Virus record (IMG/VR): IMGVR_UViG_3300037245_001139
Location: 1-45,612 of that record
DNA length: 45,612 nt
Source: a virus
Reading direction: 5' to 3' (one strand)
The position numbers and the translations under genes are program-made. Under the pieces are notes generated by a model. It was not told where the DNA came from, did no database searches, and was given only the letters and a program-made list of their open reading frames with translations. Of the stretch, positions 1-10,455 are shown piece by piece; position 1 is the first letter of the stretch; every line of letters begins with the position of its first letter.

Positions 1-1458
1 CCCATTAAAAATATTTATTTTAAAACCTAGTTTTTCTAAACGTTCTGCTCGTTTAACATTATCAACGCTTGATAAACCTCTAATTTTAGCTTCTTCGTCA
101 GTATAACCAAATTTACTCTTAACAAAGTTTTCATAATTAACTTTACCGTTATATAAAGCTTCGTTCTTAGTCTTAGCTTCATTTTCAGCTTCTCTATCTC
201 TTTGAATAGCATTGTTATAATCAGTTTCAAGTCTTGTATACTTATCGAACAAGTCTTTAGAGCTATTTTCCAACACTGCTTTTCTAAAGATAGGATTGTT
301 CATTGCTGACATAACATCTTCAGGATCTTTAAGGTTTATGTTATAGTTTTCTACAAGCTCTTGTAAACCAGGAATTTCTTTAAAGTTTTGAATAAGTAAG
401 TTAGTTTCTTTAACCATAGCATCTTTAGTAGATTCTATATGCTCATTCATTTTTTTAACATCTGTAGTTTTCTGAATTCCTGTAGGCTCACTTTCGTGTG
501 CTACTGAATAGTTTATAATAGGTTTTTTAGCACGTTCTTCTGCTCCAGCAAAATCAGGAGTTTTATGAACACTTGCTTTACTGTCTCCAACAGAATGTGT
601 GATAGAAGTTACACCTGGCTTAGCCATTTCTAAAATCTCAGCTTTAATTTCATCTTTACTTACATTATCGTAGTAAAGACTAGGACTATCTCCACCATGT
701 CTAACTGCAGCTCTAATACGAGCTTCTTCAACTACATCACTATCTTGATAAAGACCTCCTACAATAGCTTTTTGAGCCTTTGATAATTCAATACCTTTAT
801 AGTTTGTATCTAAGAAAGTTTGATATTCTCCCCACTTACCTGAATTGAAAAAAGGGTTGTCTCTTATTGTATCTTCAGTTACATCTTTACCTAAGTCACT
901 TACAAGTTTGTTTATGTTAGGAGAACCTCTATGAGTTTTAGTTAATACATTTTTATCAAAGTCACCTTCATAACCTGCTGTATTCCAACGTTTATGGTAA
1001 TCAGATAACAAAGTCCCTCTTTCAGCTGACCAAGCGCCTTCTCCTAATTTTTTAGTTTCAGCTTCTTTCTTAGCAGCAAAGTATTCTTTTTCTGCTGTTC
1101 CACTTGCTACATATTTACCAAGAGCTCCTGATCTGTAGTTCTTACCAAGATGTTGGCCTAATTGTCTAACTTGATCTTCTGCAAACCTAAGATCACCACT
1201 TTGCATAATTTTATCAAGTTCCTTTTGGTAAACATCTTGTAATGCTTCAAGGTCTCTTGTATCAGTACCTGAATGAGAACTAAGCTTTCCTAAGAAAGCT
1301 CTTTGTTGTTCCATATTTGCAGATACAGCATCATAATGAGCTTGAGCGTTATCAGCTGCCCTTTGCATAAGTTCAAAAGGTTTTGGTACGTATTGTGATA
1401 CATACGTCTGCATGTATTGAGCCTTTGCAGGCTCCATAAATCTATTTGCTCCAGCCAT
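1..1458 (-). CDS. Cargo-like virion protein, partial (C-terminus outside window)
   Basis: An open frame of 486 codons starts with ATG at 1458 and runs off the left edge without a stop. It begins two bases after the stop of the 677-residue gene, so the two are probably co-transcribed. The protein is highly charged, helical and rich in Gln, Glu, Lys and Ala (for example MQRAADNAQAHYDAVSANME near the N-terminus). It has long predicted coiled-coil stretches and no signal peptide. In crAss-like phages the genes just after the muzzle gene encode large cargo proteins carried in the virion and ejected with the DNA, and position and composition fit that role. No catalytic motif is visible. Assignment is by context only. 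Confidence 0.6.
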   Translation of the reverse strand, partial: MAGANRFMEPAKAQYMQTYVSQYVPKPFELMQRAADNAQAHYDAVSANMEQQRAFLGKLSSHSGTDTRDLEALQDVYQKELDKIMQSGDLRFAEDQVRQLGQHLGKNYRSGALGKYVASGTAEKEYFAAKKEAETKKLGEGAWSAERGTLLSDYHKRWNTAGYEGDFDKNVLTKTHRGSPNINKLVSDLGKDVTEDTIRDNPFFNSGKWGEYQTFLDTNYKGIELSKAQKAIVGGLYQDSDVVEEARIRAAVRHGGDSPSLYYDNVSKDEIKAEILEMAKPGVTSITHSVGDSKASVHKTPDFAGAEERAKKPIINYSVAHESEPTGIQKTTDVKKMNEHIESTKDAMVKETNLLIQNFKEIPGLQELVENYNINLKDPEDVMSAMNNPIFRKAVLENSSKDLFDKYTRLETDYNNAIQRDREAENEAKTKNEALYNGKVNYENFVKSKFGYTDEEAKIRGLSSVDNVKRAERLEKLGFKINIFNG

Positions 1459-1460
1459 GA

Positions 1461-3494
1461 TTAGTTTGTTTTAGTTGAAGTTTTCTCTTTCTTAACACTT
1501 CCATCAGGGTTAAGATTTAACTCTGTGTTAAAGTCATAAGAGTTTTCCTTAACTCTATTAGCAGAATTAGGACCGCTGTATCTACGATTACCATATTTGT
1601 CATATCCAAAATACTTAGAACCTATGTATTTCATACTTTCTTTATCTTGAGCTAACTTCTTAGAATCTAAATCCATCATATATTTACGTTGTTCATTAAA
1701 TTGAGCTAATGTACTTGTTTCAGCAGCAGCTTGAGATAAGAACTTCTGTCTTGCAGCACGGTTTTGAGCATCCAATTCATCATATCTATCGGCCATTTGT
1801 AAGTTAGTTTGTTTCGCTTGATTACGAAGTCCTAAGTTACCCATCTCTGTTTGATACTGTCTACCTGCTTCACGTTCATTTATCTCTTGGGCTTGTCTCA
1901 TATACTGAGCATTAACTTGAGCATTTGTACCTAATGAAGCACCACGGCTTGTTTGACTGTTAAGTCTTCTTGTTTGAAAGTTACGATTCTCAATGTTAGC
2001 TTGTCGAGCGTTATCCGACAAATCTCTATATTTACCTTCCTCTGGAATAAAGTTACGTCTTGTTACTTTCTCAGCAGGACCTGTCCCCATAGCTAAATTT
2101 GCAAAGATGTTAGCTCTTTTAAGAGCATTGTTGTATTCACTAGAACCATCTGTGTTTTGAAATCTATCTTTAACTTTGTCTTTAAACTCAGACAATTTTG
2201 AATCAGTTTTTGGTTCTTCAGCTGAAGTATCAATTGTGTTAATCCTCATAGGAGTTTCACTGTCAAATAAGGCAGATGTATCAGCATCCGTTTGATTAAG
2301 GATTGCGGAAGGGTCAAGTCCTGTTCCCTTAAATCCAGTTGGTTCTTCCTCATCTAAAGGTGGTTTCTTAGGAACTGTATCAGGACTACTAAACCTATCA
2401 AATGGACCAGCTGTTGATTCAGATGCAATCTCATCTCCTTTTTCATACATGTCAACAAGCTTAGCTGTAGCTTCACCTACTTTAGGACCTATTCCAGGTG
2501 AACCTGTTATGTTATTTCCTCCTCCAACTGTTTTATCTAAATGGTCTTGAAATTGCTCTGGGTCTATATCATAAGCTTTAAGTCTTGTTTTTAACTTTTT
2601 ATAGTTGCCTTTATTGTTGACTTCTCTGATTAAGTTTTTGTTATCATCAATGAACTCTTTAACCTTATCTGAGTCAAGCCCGCCTTCTTTAGCTTGTGCT
2701 TCTAGTTTAAGGTTTGGGTTTAATGGACTTTGCTCGCTATAAGTTTCAGGGTCAAATGAACCCTTGTTACGAGATTGGTCTGCATATGGAATAAACGGAT
2801 TAGGTTCATTCTCATTATACTCAAATTCTTGAGGGTCTACATCAAAAGCTGACTTACCTTGGGTGTTTACAACTCCTCCTCCTTCAAATTCATAATCGCC
2901 ATCTTTAGGTAGACTGTCTCTTCTAGCACGTAATCTCTTACCGGCTTTATCGTCTCCCATCTTATAACGTTTTATATCACGCATTACTTTAGAGTATTCT
3001 GACTTATTACCTTGAGTAGGAAATATAATGTCATCTTCTTTAACTCCAACTGTAACACCTCCTTGTTCATGCTTAGGACTGTTGTTTGCAACATTCTTTA
3101 TGTTGAAGTTTTTATCAGTGTGAATTTCTCCAACTTTACCTGGTCCAGCTCCTTCTATTTCAGCCATTTGATATTTACTTGACTTCATACCTTTTCTTGC
3201 TTGAACTCCTACTTGTCGTTGACTTCTGGGAGCTCTTCCGCTTAAACCTGAGACAAAATTGTTATAGTTTTGTTCACCTTTAAGTCTTTGCTTTTCTTCT
3301 TTTTTAGCTTGATTATTTGCATACAAGCCTATACCAGTTCCAACAAGTGCTCCTGCAGCTGCTCCATAAGGTCCGAATTGAGCACCCATTTGAGCACCTT
3401 GTGCTGCAGCACCTGTGGTGGACAAAGCAATCTCTCGATTACTTCGTACATCACTTTCCTCTACTTTTTGTATTCCGTATATATTACTTCTCAT
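1461..3494 (-). CDS. Cargo-like virion protein, 677 aa
   Basis: The start codon shares one base with the stop of the upstream muzzle gene (TAATG), which suggests translational coupling. Residues about 25-60 are Gly/Ala-rich and hydrophobic (GPYGAAAGALVGTGIGLYAN), resembling a glycine-zipper membrane segment as found in phage ejection proteins. Residues about 115-165 contain a GEIHTDKNFN...SPKHEQGGV...EDDIIFPTQ block, a pattern I recall from structural proteins of Bacteroidota phages. The C-terminal third is Gln/Asn/Arg-rich and probably coiled coil. The likely role is an internal cargo or ejection protein that is released into the host envelope. No enzyme motif is seen. The function is inferred from gene order and composition. 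Confidence 0.6.
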   Translation of the reverse strand: MRSNIYGIQKVEESDVRSNREIALSTTGAAAQGAQMGAQFGPYGAAAGALVGTGIGLYANNQAKKEEKQRLKGEQNYNNFVSGLSGRAPRSQRQVGVQARKGMKSSKYQMAEIEGAGPGKVGEIHTDKNFNIKNVANNSPKHEQGGVTVGVKEDDIIFPTQGNKSEYSKVMRDIKRYKMGDDKAGKRLRARRDSLPKDGDYEFEGGGVVNTQGKSAFDVDPQEFEYNENEPNPFIPYADQSRNKGSFDPETYSEQSPLNPNLKLEAQAKEGGLDSDKVKEFIDDNKNLIREVNNKGNYKKLKTRLKAYDIDPEQFQDHLDKTVGGGNNITGSPGIGPKVGEATAKLVDMYEKGDEIASESTAGPFDRFSSPDTVPKKPPLDEEEPTGFKGTGLDPSAILNQTDADTSALFDSETPMRINTIDTSAEEPKTDSKLSEFKDKVKDRFQNTDGSSEYNNALKRANIFANLAMGTGPAEKVTRRNFIPEEGKYRDLSDNARQANIENRNFQTRRLNSQTSRGASLGTNAQVNAQYMRQAQEINEREAGRQYQTEMGNLGLRNQAKQTNLQMADRYDELDAQNRAARQKFLSQAAAETSTLAQFNEQRKYMMDLDSKKLAQDKESMKYIGSKYFGYDKYGNRRYSGPNSANRVKENSYDFNTELNLNPDGSVKKEKTSTKTN

Positions 3495-6400
3495 TATCGT
3501 ATGTTGTTTTCAAATATAGTTGAAATTCCTCTCAAAACAAATTCGTTACCTTCATTTGTATAAGAGAGTTTAAATATCAAATAGTCACCTTTCATTCGTT
3601 CTCTAAAAGCATAATCAGAGTCAATAGGTACTGTTCCGCCTTCAGGTTGATAGATGTTATCTAAGTCAAAGATTTCATCACCATTATCTTTAACAGAGTC
3701 TCTTGGTATTGCAATTCTATACTCATCGTTTTTAAACTTATAGAGTATTGAACCGGGCAGTTTAGTAGGATTAAAAACATTACCATTTTGAAATGTTAAT
3801 ACTCCTGTATTTTGTCGGTCTGTATATGCTTGGAAAGTTGTCCAAAAATCATCTTTAACTTTTTTACTATTTCCAAGTATATCGATATCATGTACTTGAT
3901 TATTAAACACAGCTGCATTTTCTACAGGCACAACAAAGGTTAATTCACTTGGGTATGTAGTTCCAAAGAAATTACATTTCTCACCAACATTCATCTCCCA
4001 TAATTCAGAACCACTATTCAGGTTATGAGATATGAGCATCACCCTATTATCAAAAGGTATGATGACTCTAGGCATGTAGCTATGGAAGAATCCCCAACTC
4101 TGCATTAATACATCATAACTCAATGTAAACTCACCAACTTTAGCAATCCAAGCTCTTTTAAGTTTAAAATCATAACCACCTATGTAACCAATTCCATTAA
4201 AAGGATTGTCAATCAGATTGGCATTCTCAGTACTAACATTAATAAAGTCTATATCTCCATTTATACGAGTCAATCCTACATCCATGTTTTTATGCAAGAA
4301 TGTATACAACCCTTCCATACTTAAATCTTTCAAAAAAGGTCCTTCTTTACTAACAGATAGTGCAAAGACTTTACCTTGAAGTACGTCTGGAAATATATAA
4401 CCCATTTGAGTATGACTACCACCAAACTGACTAATACTTCCTCCATAACCACCAGAAGTAGTTAACATCTGAACACTTGGTCTACTAAAAAGAGCTCCAG
4501 TACCTAATACAACATCGCTTATGTTACCACCACTTAATGTAGCAGCAGGTTCCGCAAACGTTCTCCATAATGACTTTGGTGTATGTAAATACAAATTATT
4601 AGCATGTATAAAAGAATCCCATATAGGTCCTGTTTCAGCAGGCAAGTCATAATAGTTATTAACTAAGAAACTACGATAGTTATCTATAACACTATCTGTT
4701 TTAGCTTTTTCACTATATATAGTTCTTGTTTCAAAAGAACTAACTATTGTTTGAGTACTACCTTTAACAAAATATTGAAGTAATGTATTCTCATAACTGT
4801 AAAGTCCATTATAAGCTCTTATATTACCAAGGTAAGCAAAGAACGAATTTAAGTTAGTTCTAGGATCAGGTTCGTTAGGAAAGTAGTTTTGAACTTCTTC
4901 ATCTTCAGGTCTATGTCTATAGTAAGTATTTATATCACTCTCTACAAAATAATAATGACATGTTCTAAAATCATATCCATCTGCTTTAAATCCGCTATCA
5001 CTATTTGTCTCTGGACCAGTCTCTATATGAAAATAATCTCTTCTACTATTTGAACGAAAAGGTCTGTTAATACTAGCTGAACCATCTCTCTTATAAGGAT
5101 AATACCAAACAATCCCTCCTGTGTTAAAACTAAACTTAGTAATAAATGTATCTCCACCAAAGCATGTATAACTGGTACTTTGTTTAAATCTACCAATCGG
5201 TATAAATGAAGCAGTACTTAATTCTCCATACTGAGCTATATTTTCATATTCAGCGTTGTATAAATGGTTTTGTATTTCAAATATATCAGATTGATTAGTA
5301 TCAACTCCATCAACTTGAACAGAACCAACTTCTATTTCGTTATCACAATTACTAAAACAAAGACTTGGTTTATTAAATACTTTTACATCATGATTTATTT
5401 TTAACTTAGGGCCCCCTTGGTCTATAAACTCATGTTCAGCCTCATAAGGTTCGTTTGGTTGCAAACTACTTGGATTAGATACTTTAACTTCCCATCCTCC
5501 TTGAGTCCATCTTGTAGTAACATCATTAGGAAAGTTTAAGTCTGGCTCTAATCCACTATTACGTCTTTGTCCAGAAGGTCTTTTTTCAACATCTTCAATT
5601 TTTCTATTGTTTGAATCAGTATTTGTATACGTTTCATCATAATCATCATATGAACCATGTAAATCTTGATAAGCCCAATTCTCCAACCAGTCTTCCCCAC
5701 TTTCTCCTTTAAACTTATTTTTAGAAGCTGCTGTGACTGAAACTTTAGCTTTCAATAATAAACTTGGTTTTAAAAAAGAGTTATTTATTTCATTTGAATC
5801 TACATTACTACTAAGTATACTTTCAGGACAATGAAAGAACGCTCTGTTTCCTCGAATTTTAGTAGCTAATTTTCTACCATCAAAGAAAGTACCTCCACCC
5901 AATGTAAATTGAGCACCAGTTGCTCCCGGATAACAAACACCTCTTCTACTGCTACCACTACTTACTTCAATGTTATCTCCAACAACATCCATTGTTTCTA
6001 AGTTGTTAAAGAATGGCATTTCTTGTAAACAATAACTACTTCTAACATTATTTATAACAGTGCCATCTATGACTCCTGAATTATTACAATGATCAGCAGT
6101 TTCAACAAGTCTGTTAATTAAACCTTGAGCAACTATACTTTTATTAAGTCTACTATTACGTCTTTCTCTAACAAAGATAACACTTTGTATATTTGACTTT
6201 ATGTCATCAGGAATTTGAAAAGCAGGGTCAAGTGTAAACTTAACTCCCATAGATCTAACTAAAGTTGTAGATGAACTTTTTCTAAAGTGAGGTTCTTGTT
6301 GTAAACTTGGAAATACATGATGTCTTACATTACGAACTGTGCTAATAAGCTCATCTCCAGGTTCATTACCAGGATAGTTTTGATTAAGAGGATAGTTTAC

Positions 6401-8479
6401 ATTAGAAATATACGTACCAAGTTCTCCTGTAGTATTACCAGTTCTGTAATCACTAACTGTTGGAAATGTTTTACCTAAGTTTGTAATTGTTTTATCATTT
6501 CCAGGGATATGATATGTAAAACTTGTAGAACCATCTTTAAACAAGAATACTACACCAAAAGAATATACCTCACTTCTTCTATAAGAACGATAATCATATC
6601 CTATTTTTTCATCTAAAAAGTCAGTAAACCCCGCTGCAGAAACCTCACCACCTGAGTCTGAACCATTTGAAACAGAAGTTTCTGGAGATTGATTAATACT
6701 AGTTCCATCTGAATCAATACTTATTATATTATTAGAGTTTATTATATCAGCGGTACTTATTTGAGAAACTCCATCAAATGTATAGAGTAATGTATTAGAA
6801 CTTGTTAATTCTAAAGCTGTTGCACTAACTGTAGTGACAACTGTAGTTTCACCTGTAAGAGCAGCACTACCTGTAATACCACCTGTATAAGACATAGGTA
6901 CATTTTCTCCACCGGTACCATCCCATATAACAAATGTTTTAAATACTCCTCCATCATCTTTAACATTAGCATTATAAGATCTTGTTATATTGTTTATAGC
7001 ACTTGCTAAATTAGCAGCCATGGCTGTTACATTTCCATCAAAAAGAAATTCAATACTTTCATTACCCGGAGTTATAGTTGAAACACAAGTATAAACATCG
7101 CCATCTATAGTTACAGTATCTGTTACAACTGCCGCTGTTAAATCAACTAAACCTGTAGCAGGTTCTCCATTCTTAGTTAATATATGACTAAAACCTCCAT
7201 ATAAACCTTGACCTCCTGGTACATTACTTGAAGCTGGATTAAATGCTACAAACTTAACATCTTTAGAAAACTGTATTTGTATTTGATTATCTCCAACTAT
7301 TAAAACTGAAGTAGGTGAAAACCCATCTGAAGATTGACTAACTCCTGTACCTTCTCTTCCACTATATACTAACTCTTTGATTACATAATCTGTAGTTATA
7401 TGATTTGCAACTTGTTGTAACGCTGCATCATCGAGTAAATCATCAGTTAAGTTAGACAAGAAAAGAGTATTATCTTTTTGAGTTATAGTTTTAGCTCTTG
7501 TATAAGATATTGGAACTTGTCTAAGTTCTTCAAGAGTTAACGAAACACCTTCACTTAAATCTCCTGTAAAAGTGTAAGTTTGAGTAGATCCTGTTATAGG
7601 AAGTTTTGCTACTGAAGTAGCACCAAAAACACCACTTTCATTATAATAAGTAGCTATGATTTCAACTTCTGTAAAGTTTGAATCTAAATCTGAAATATCA
7701 ATGATTATGTTTTTATTAACTTCTTCATTCCAAAATTCACCACTATACTTATCAACACCATTATCTTTACTGTTAGGTGTAACTGAAATAGGATTTGTAG
7801 GTATACCAAAAGTTGTAGAACCTCCATTATTAGTTATATATCTTGGTATAAATTGATATATACCACACTTTAAAGAACCAACAACGTTCTCTTGAAGTTT
7901 GACAAAATCTAAGAATGGCATGTTTTGTTCAAACACAAGTCTGCTTTGTTGTATAACATTGTTTACCTCAGGTCCTTTTTCAAGTTCAACCCTTCCAAAA
8001 GGCATATTGTTATCTGTAAAATACAAAACTCTACTAGTGTCTATTAACTTTCTACTAACACAATCTATAGGATAATCAACACTAAATCCAAACTCAGTGT
8101 TATCTTCTGGATAACGAAGTCTTGGTTGAGACTCATCAAAGTTAGGGTCAACTGGAGCTACAGGATGATAATATCCATAATCAGGGTCTAAGTTAGATGA
8201 ATCTTCTCTTATATAACCTATTTGAGATGTACCATCATCACCTACTAAAATAACTATAATGTCGTAGCTTAAGACACTATAACCCATAACTTGTTTGTTA
8301 GGAGGAAAGGTTACGTTCATTAAAGTTGTACCATCTTCGTTTATTACACTATACTTGTTTCCATCTTTAGACAAATGTACGAAGTTTAGACCATCTCTAT
8401 AAGTATGAGGTAATTGCTCACCTGGGTGAGCATCTGAATCCATACCTTTTACAAACTTGTTATTATTAATGTCTGCCAT
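3494..8479 (-). CDS. Muzzle / tail stabilisation-like protein, 1661 aa
   Basis: This is the largest gene in the window. The protein is almost entirely beta-rich and rich in Asn, Ser, Thr, Tyr and aromatic residues, as expected for the nozzle (muzzle, 'stabilisation protein') at the tip of a short crAss-like tail, the counterpart of P22 gp10 / T7 gp12. Its place directly after the ring-protein genes and before the cargo genes matches that role. Residues about 372-615 look like an inserted module with a VTIDGDVYTC...NVTAMAANLASAIN repeat-domain signature and a Ser/Thr-rich linker. Either side of it reads like continuous nozzle sequence. The start at 8479 overlaps the end of the upstream gene by 14 bases. 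Confidence 0.7.
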   Translation of the reverse strand: MADINNNKFVKGMDSDAHPGEQLPHTYRDGLNFVHLSKDGNKYSVINEDGTTLMNVTFPPNKQVMGYSVLSYDIIVILVGDDGTSQIGYIREDSSNLDPDYGYYHPVAPVDPNFDESQPRLRYPEDNTEFGFSVDYPIDCVSRKLIDTSRVLYFTDNNMPFGRVELEKGPEVNNVIQQSRLVFEQNMPFLDFVKLQENVVGSLKCGIYQFIPRYITNNGGSTTFGIPTNPISVTPNSKDNGVDKYSGEFWNEEVNKNIIIDISDLDSNFTEVEIIATYYNESGVFGATSVAKLPITGSTQTYTFTGDLSEGVSLTLEELRQVPISYTRAKTITQKDNTLFLSNLTDDLLDDAALQQVANHITTDYVIKELVYSGREGTGVSQSSDGFSPTSVLIVGDNQIQIQFSKDVKFVAFNPASSNVPGGQGLYGGFSHILTKNGEPATGLVDLTAAVVTDTVTIDGDVYTCVSTITPGNESIEFLFDGNVTAMAANLASAINNITRSYNANVKDDGGVFKTFVIWDGTGGENVPMSYTGGITGSAALTGETTVVTTVSATALELTSSNTLLYTFDGVSQISTADIINSNNIISIDSDGTSINQSPETSVSNGSDSGGEVSAAGFTDFLDEKIGYDYRSYRRSEVYSFGVVFLFKDGSTSFTYHIPGNDKTITNLGKTFPTVSDYRTGNTTGELGTYISNVNYPLNQNYPGNEPGDELISTVRNVRHHVFPSLQQEPHFRKSSSTTLVRSMGVKFTLDPAFQIPDDIKSNIQSVIFVRERRNSRLNKSIVAQGLINRLVETADHCNNSGVIDGTVINNVRSSYCLQEMPFFNNLETMDVVGDNIEVSSGSSRRGVCYPGATGAQFTLGGGTFFDGRKLATKIRGNRAFFHCPESILSSNVDSNEINNSFLKPSLLLKAKVSVTAASKNKFKGESGEDWLENWAYQDLHGSYDDYDETYTNTDSNNRKIEDVEKRPSGQRRNSGLEPDLNFPNDVTTRWTQGGWEVKVSNPSSLQPNEPYEAEHEFIDQGGPKLKINHDVKVFNKPSLCFSNCDNEIEVGSVQVDGVDTNQSDIFEIQNHLYNAEYENIAQYGELSTASFIPIGRFKQSTSYTCFGGDTFITKFSFNTGGIVWYYPYKRDGSASINRPFRSNSRRDYFHIETGPETNSDSGFKADGYDFRTCHYYFVESDINTYYRHRPEDEEVQNYFPNEPDPRTNLNSFFAYLGNIRAYNGLYSYENTLLQYFVKGSTQTIVSSFETRTIYSEKAKTDSVIDNYRSFLVNNYYDLPAETGPIWDSFIHANNLYLHTPKSLWRTFAEPAATLSGGNISDVVLGTGALFSRPSVQMLTTSGGYGGSISQFGGSHTQMGYIFPDVLQGKVFALSVSKEGPFLKDLSMEGLYTFLHKNMDVGLTRINGDIDFINVSTENANLIDNPFNGIGYIGGYDFKLKRAWIAKVGEFTLSYDVLMQSWGFFHSYMPRVIIPFDNRVMLISHNLNSGSELWEMNVGEKCNFFGTTYPSELTFVVPVENAAVFNNQVHDIDILGNSKKVKDDFWTTFQAYTDRQNTGVLTFQNGNVFNPTKLPGSILYKFKNDEYRIAIPRDSVKDNGDEIFDLDNIYQPEGGTVPIDSDYAFRERMKGDYLIFKLSYTNEGNEFVLRGISTIFENNIR

Positions 8480-9311
8480 TTAAGTTAATGTTTTGAGGTT
8501 TACCAAGAGCTCTATAATCATTTCTTTCCATGTTATAATTTGGAACAAGTGATAACCATTGGTTTTTAAGTCTTTCTAATGTAGCTAAGTCTGGCATATT
8601 TGATTCAGCTCTTGCTTGAACACACGTTCTGTTCCATTGAGACCTACAATATTCCATATCTTGCATACGTTGATTACGAAGTTTACTTGGATCTCTCATA
8701 CTCATATGATAAGCAACTTTCCAAAACAAAGCATCTCTAAAAGACACATTGTCAGGCACCATAGGCCAACCACGGTCATCTACAGGCATAGCTAAGTATT
8801 GTATTGTTATATAACCATATCTAAAAGCTGTAGTTATCTTATCAAAGTTGATATTGAAATCACTATTTGTATGTGCGTTTTTAGGTCCTATTAAGTTACC
8901 GTTGTAATGCAGTTTATTATTGTTTTGTGGATGTTGGTTTTCAACTTTACTTATACCTTCAACAGGCAAGATTCCATATCTTACGTAAGGACTGAAAGTA
9001 TTGATGTCTATTCCAGCTTCTATAAGTTCGGCTGTCAAAGTACCTTGATAAAATCCACCTTCAGCAGGTTGCATTTCAACTTTCTTTTTCATTCTTATCA
9101 TCTTATGAAGATCACATGGTAACAAACCTTCGTAGTCTTCTATAATGATAGAACATTCTTTTTCAGTATACTGAAGGTAAGAACCTATGTGTTGTAATCC
9201 ATCTGCTATCCATTCTACAAAATCAGCATATGGTATATCATCGTAACCTAAACCTAAGTCACGACATATTTTATCAATAACCCTATCTAAAGGTTCTATG
9301 TTATATATCAT
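8466..9311 (-). CDS. Ring / tail adaptor protein, 281 aa (P22 gp4-like position)
   Basis: The N-terminus is helical (DRVIDKICRDLGLGYDDIPYADFVEWIADGLQHIG) and is followed by beta-rich sequence. This layout is common in head-tail adaptor and tail tubular proteins of the gp4/gp11 type. The gene sits between a small basic protein gene and the muzzle gene, overlapping both (4 and 14 bases). In crAss-like phages this stretch encodes the stacked rings that join portal and muzzle. I see no enzymatic motif. The ring-protein call is inferred from order and fold-like composition; which ring it forms cannot be told. Confidence 0.55.
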   Translation of the reverse strand: MIYNIEPLDRVIDKICRDLGLGYDDIPYADFVEWIADGLQHIGSYLQYTEKECSIIIEDYEGLLPCDLHKMIRMKKKVEMQPAEGGFYQGTLTAELIEAGIDINTFSPYVRYGILPVEGISKVENQHPQNNNKLHYNGNLIGPKNAHTNSDFNINFDKITTAFRYGYITIQYLAMPVDDRGWPMVPDNVSFRDALFWKVAYHMSMRDPSKLRNQRMQDMEYCRSQWNRTCVQARAESNMPDLATLERLKNQWLSLVPNYNMERNDYRALGKPQNINLNGRH

Positions 9312-9730
9312 GAGAAATATCTTTTATGTCCATTTTCTTCTTTCATAATCTTAGCGACAGCTCTCTTATTATCCCTAGACGCTTGAAATGAATAGTAAAC
9401 TAAGTTTTTCATTAAGTTATTACGCTTAGACCAAACCCATCTTCCCATATGACCGTCACTGTGAAGGTTTAAATGATAAATAGTCTTACCTGACTTCTTA
9501 GTCTCATTTAAGTCAACCTTGGGATTCTCATAGTTAGTTTGATATAGTTTAATCCATAAAGAACCACATGCGTGTGGGAGTTTAACAACTTTACCTAAGA
9601 GTGCTTGTGATGCTATTTCCTTGTTGTAAGCTAAAACTATCTTTTTATATGTTTGTTTAAGAATGGTCCCTCCATTCTTTTTATATAAACGATATGAATC
9701 ATCTATAGTTAACCCTTCTTTATTTCGCAT
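9308..9730 (-). CDS. Small basic HU-like fold protein in the neck module, 140 aa
   Basis: Residues about 25-62 (YKKIVLAYNKEIASQ...GKVVKLPHACGSLWIKL) follow the HU/IHF layout of a helix, a short turn and a first strand ending in 'LP..xGSL', where HU has 'V.L.GFGTF.V'. A basic stretch with GRWVWSKRNNLMKN follows. I recall similar small proteins between adaptor genes in many Bacteroidota phages, and crAss-like phages are known for IHF-like subunits in this module. It may bind DNA near the portal channel or simply be a structural neck protein. It overlaps both neighbours by 4-11 bases. The fold is a suggestion from pattern reading only. Confidence 0.45.
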   Translation of the reverse strand: MRNKEGLTIDDSYRLYKKNGGTILKQTYKKIVLAYNKEIASQALLGKVVKLPHACGSLWIKLYQTNYENPKVDLNETKKSGKTIYHLNLHSDGHMGRWVWSKRNNLMKNLVYYSFQASRDNKRAVAKIMKEENGHKRYFS

Positions 9731-10409
9731 TTGTTGCTTTATTTAGTTGACTCATACTATCATTCGTTAAATCTTGAGGTAATCCTGTTAAGATTGTCAT
9801 TTCAGTTTGAGCAACTAATTTAACAATAAGGTCTACATAATGAAGAGGCATTTTATAGTCAAAGTCTAAACTACCACAATCGACAGGTTGTTCTTGACAA
9901 CTACATTCTGTTTGTGCTGCATAAAGTGGATCTTCAAAAATACCTTGTATGTTAATATTGGTAATCATACCAGGAGCATTAATTATATAGATGTAACCAT
10001 TTTGATAATACCATTTAGGTTCTTTTCCTGTATACTTAGCATGCTTATTCCAATATAAGACATTATGTGTTCTTTGGTCAAAAGGTCTACCGTCAATCGT
10101 TCCTACAAATGTTATGTTTAAACTATCAAAGGTTTCAAGTGGAGTTGGTATAGCAAATTTAGTTCGTAAAATACAAGATGTTATATCACAACATTCATTC
10201 TTATCCGCTTGAATTAAAGGTAGTTTCCCTAAGTTTTGAATAAAAAGTTGTTTGTTTAAACGGCCTTTTTGTTGATCTTGGCGAATTAATTTAGCTCTAT
10301 AATAACCAACTATAAAACCAAGCTGTGTATCACTTAATGGATTATCATCGCTTTGAACCCCTCCTGCCATAAGGTTCTTTATATTATAAACTATTTCAGA
10401 TAGTAACAT
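9720..10409 (-). CDS. Ring / head-tail connector protein, 229 aa
   Basis: The N-terminal helical segment (MLLSEIVYNIKNLMAGG) is followed by beta-rich sequence, with a C-terminal helix after DYKMPLHYVDLIVKLVAQTEM. This resembles other short-tail connector proteins, in which a helical bundle flanks a beta domain. Six Cys lie in two clusters (ECCDITSC; ECSCQEQPVDC), unusual for a cytoplasmic virion protein and possibly metal-binding. It is the first gene after a strong terminator and an 90-base gap, so it probably has its own promoter. Ring or connector identity is inferred from its place between capsid and muzzle genes. Confidence 0.5.
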   Translation of the reverse strand: MLLSEIVYNIKNLMAGGVQSDDNPLSDTQLGFIVGYYRAKLIRQDQQKGRLNKQLFIQNLGKLPLIQADKNECCDITSCILRTKFAIPTPLETFDSLNITFVGTIDGRPFDQRTHNVLYWNKHAKYTGKEPKWYYQNGYIYIINAPGMITNINIQGIFEDPLYAAQTECSCQEQPVDCGSLDFDYKMPLHYVDLIVKLVAQTEMTILTGLPQDLTNDSMSQLNKATNAK

Positions 10410-10455
10410 GTGTTTATATTTGTGTTTATGTTTACAAGTTAGTTAAAAATAGAGC

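Noticed and set aside
7656-7856. Short plus-strand frames inside the virion genes (also near 3270, 8907, 12639, 12945, 16152, 16551, 18216, 20041)
   Set aside because: They lie opposite well-supported long genes, show the repetitive composition of antisense frames and have no sites or domains of their own.
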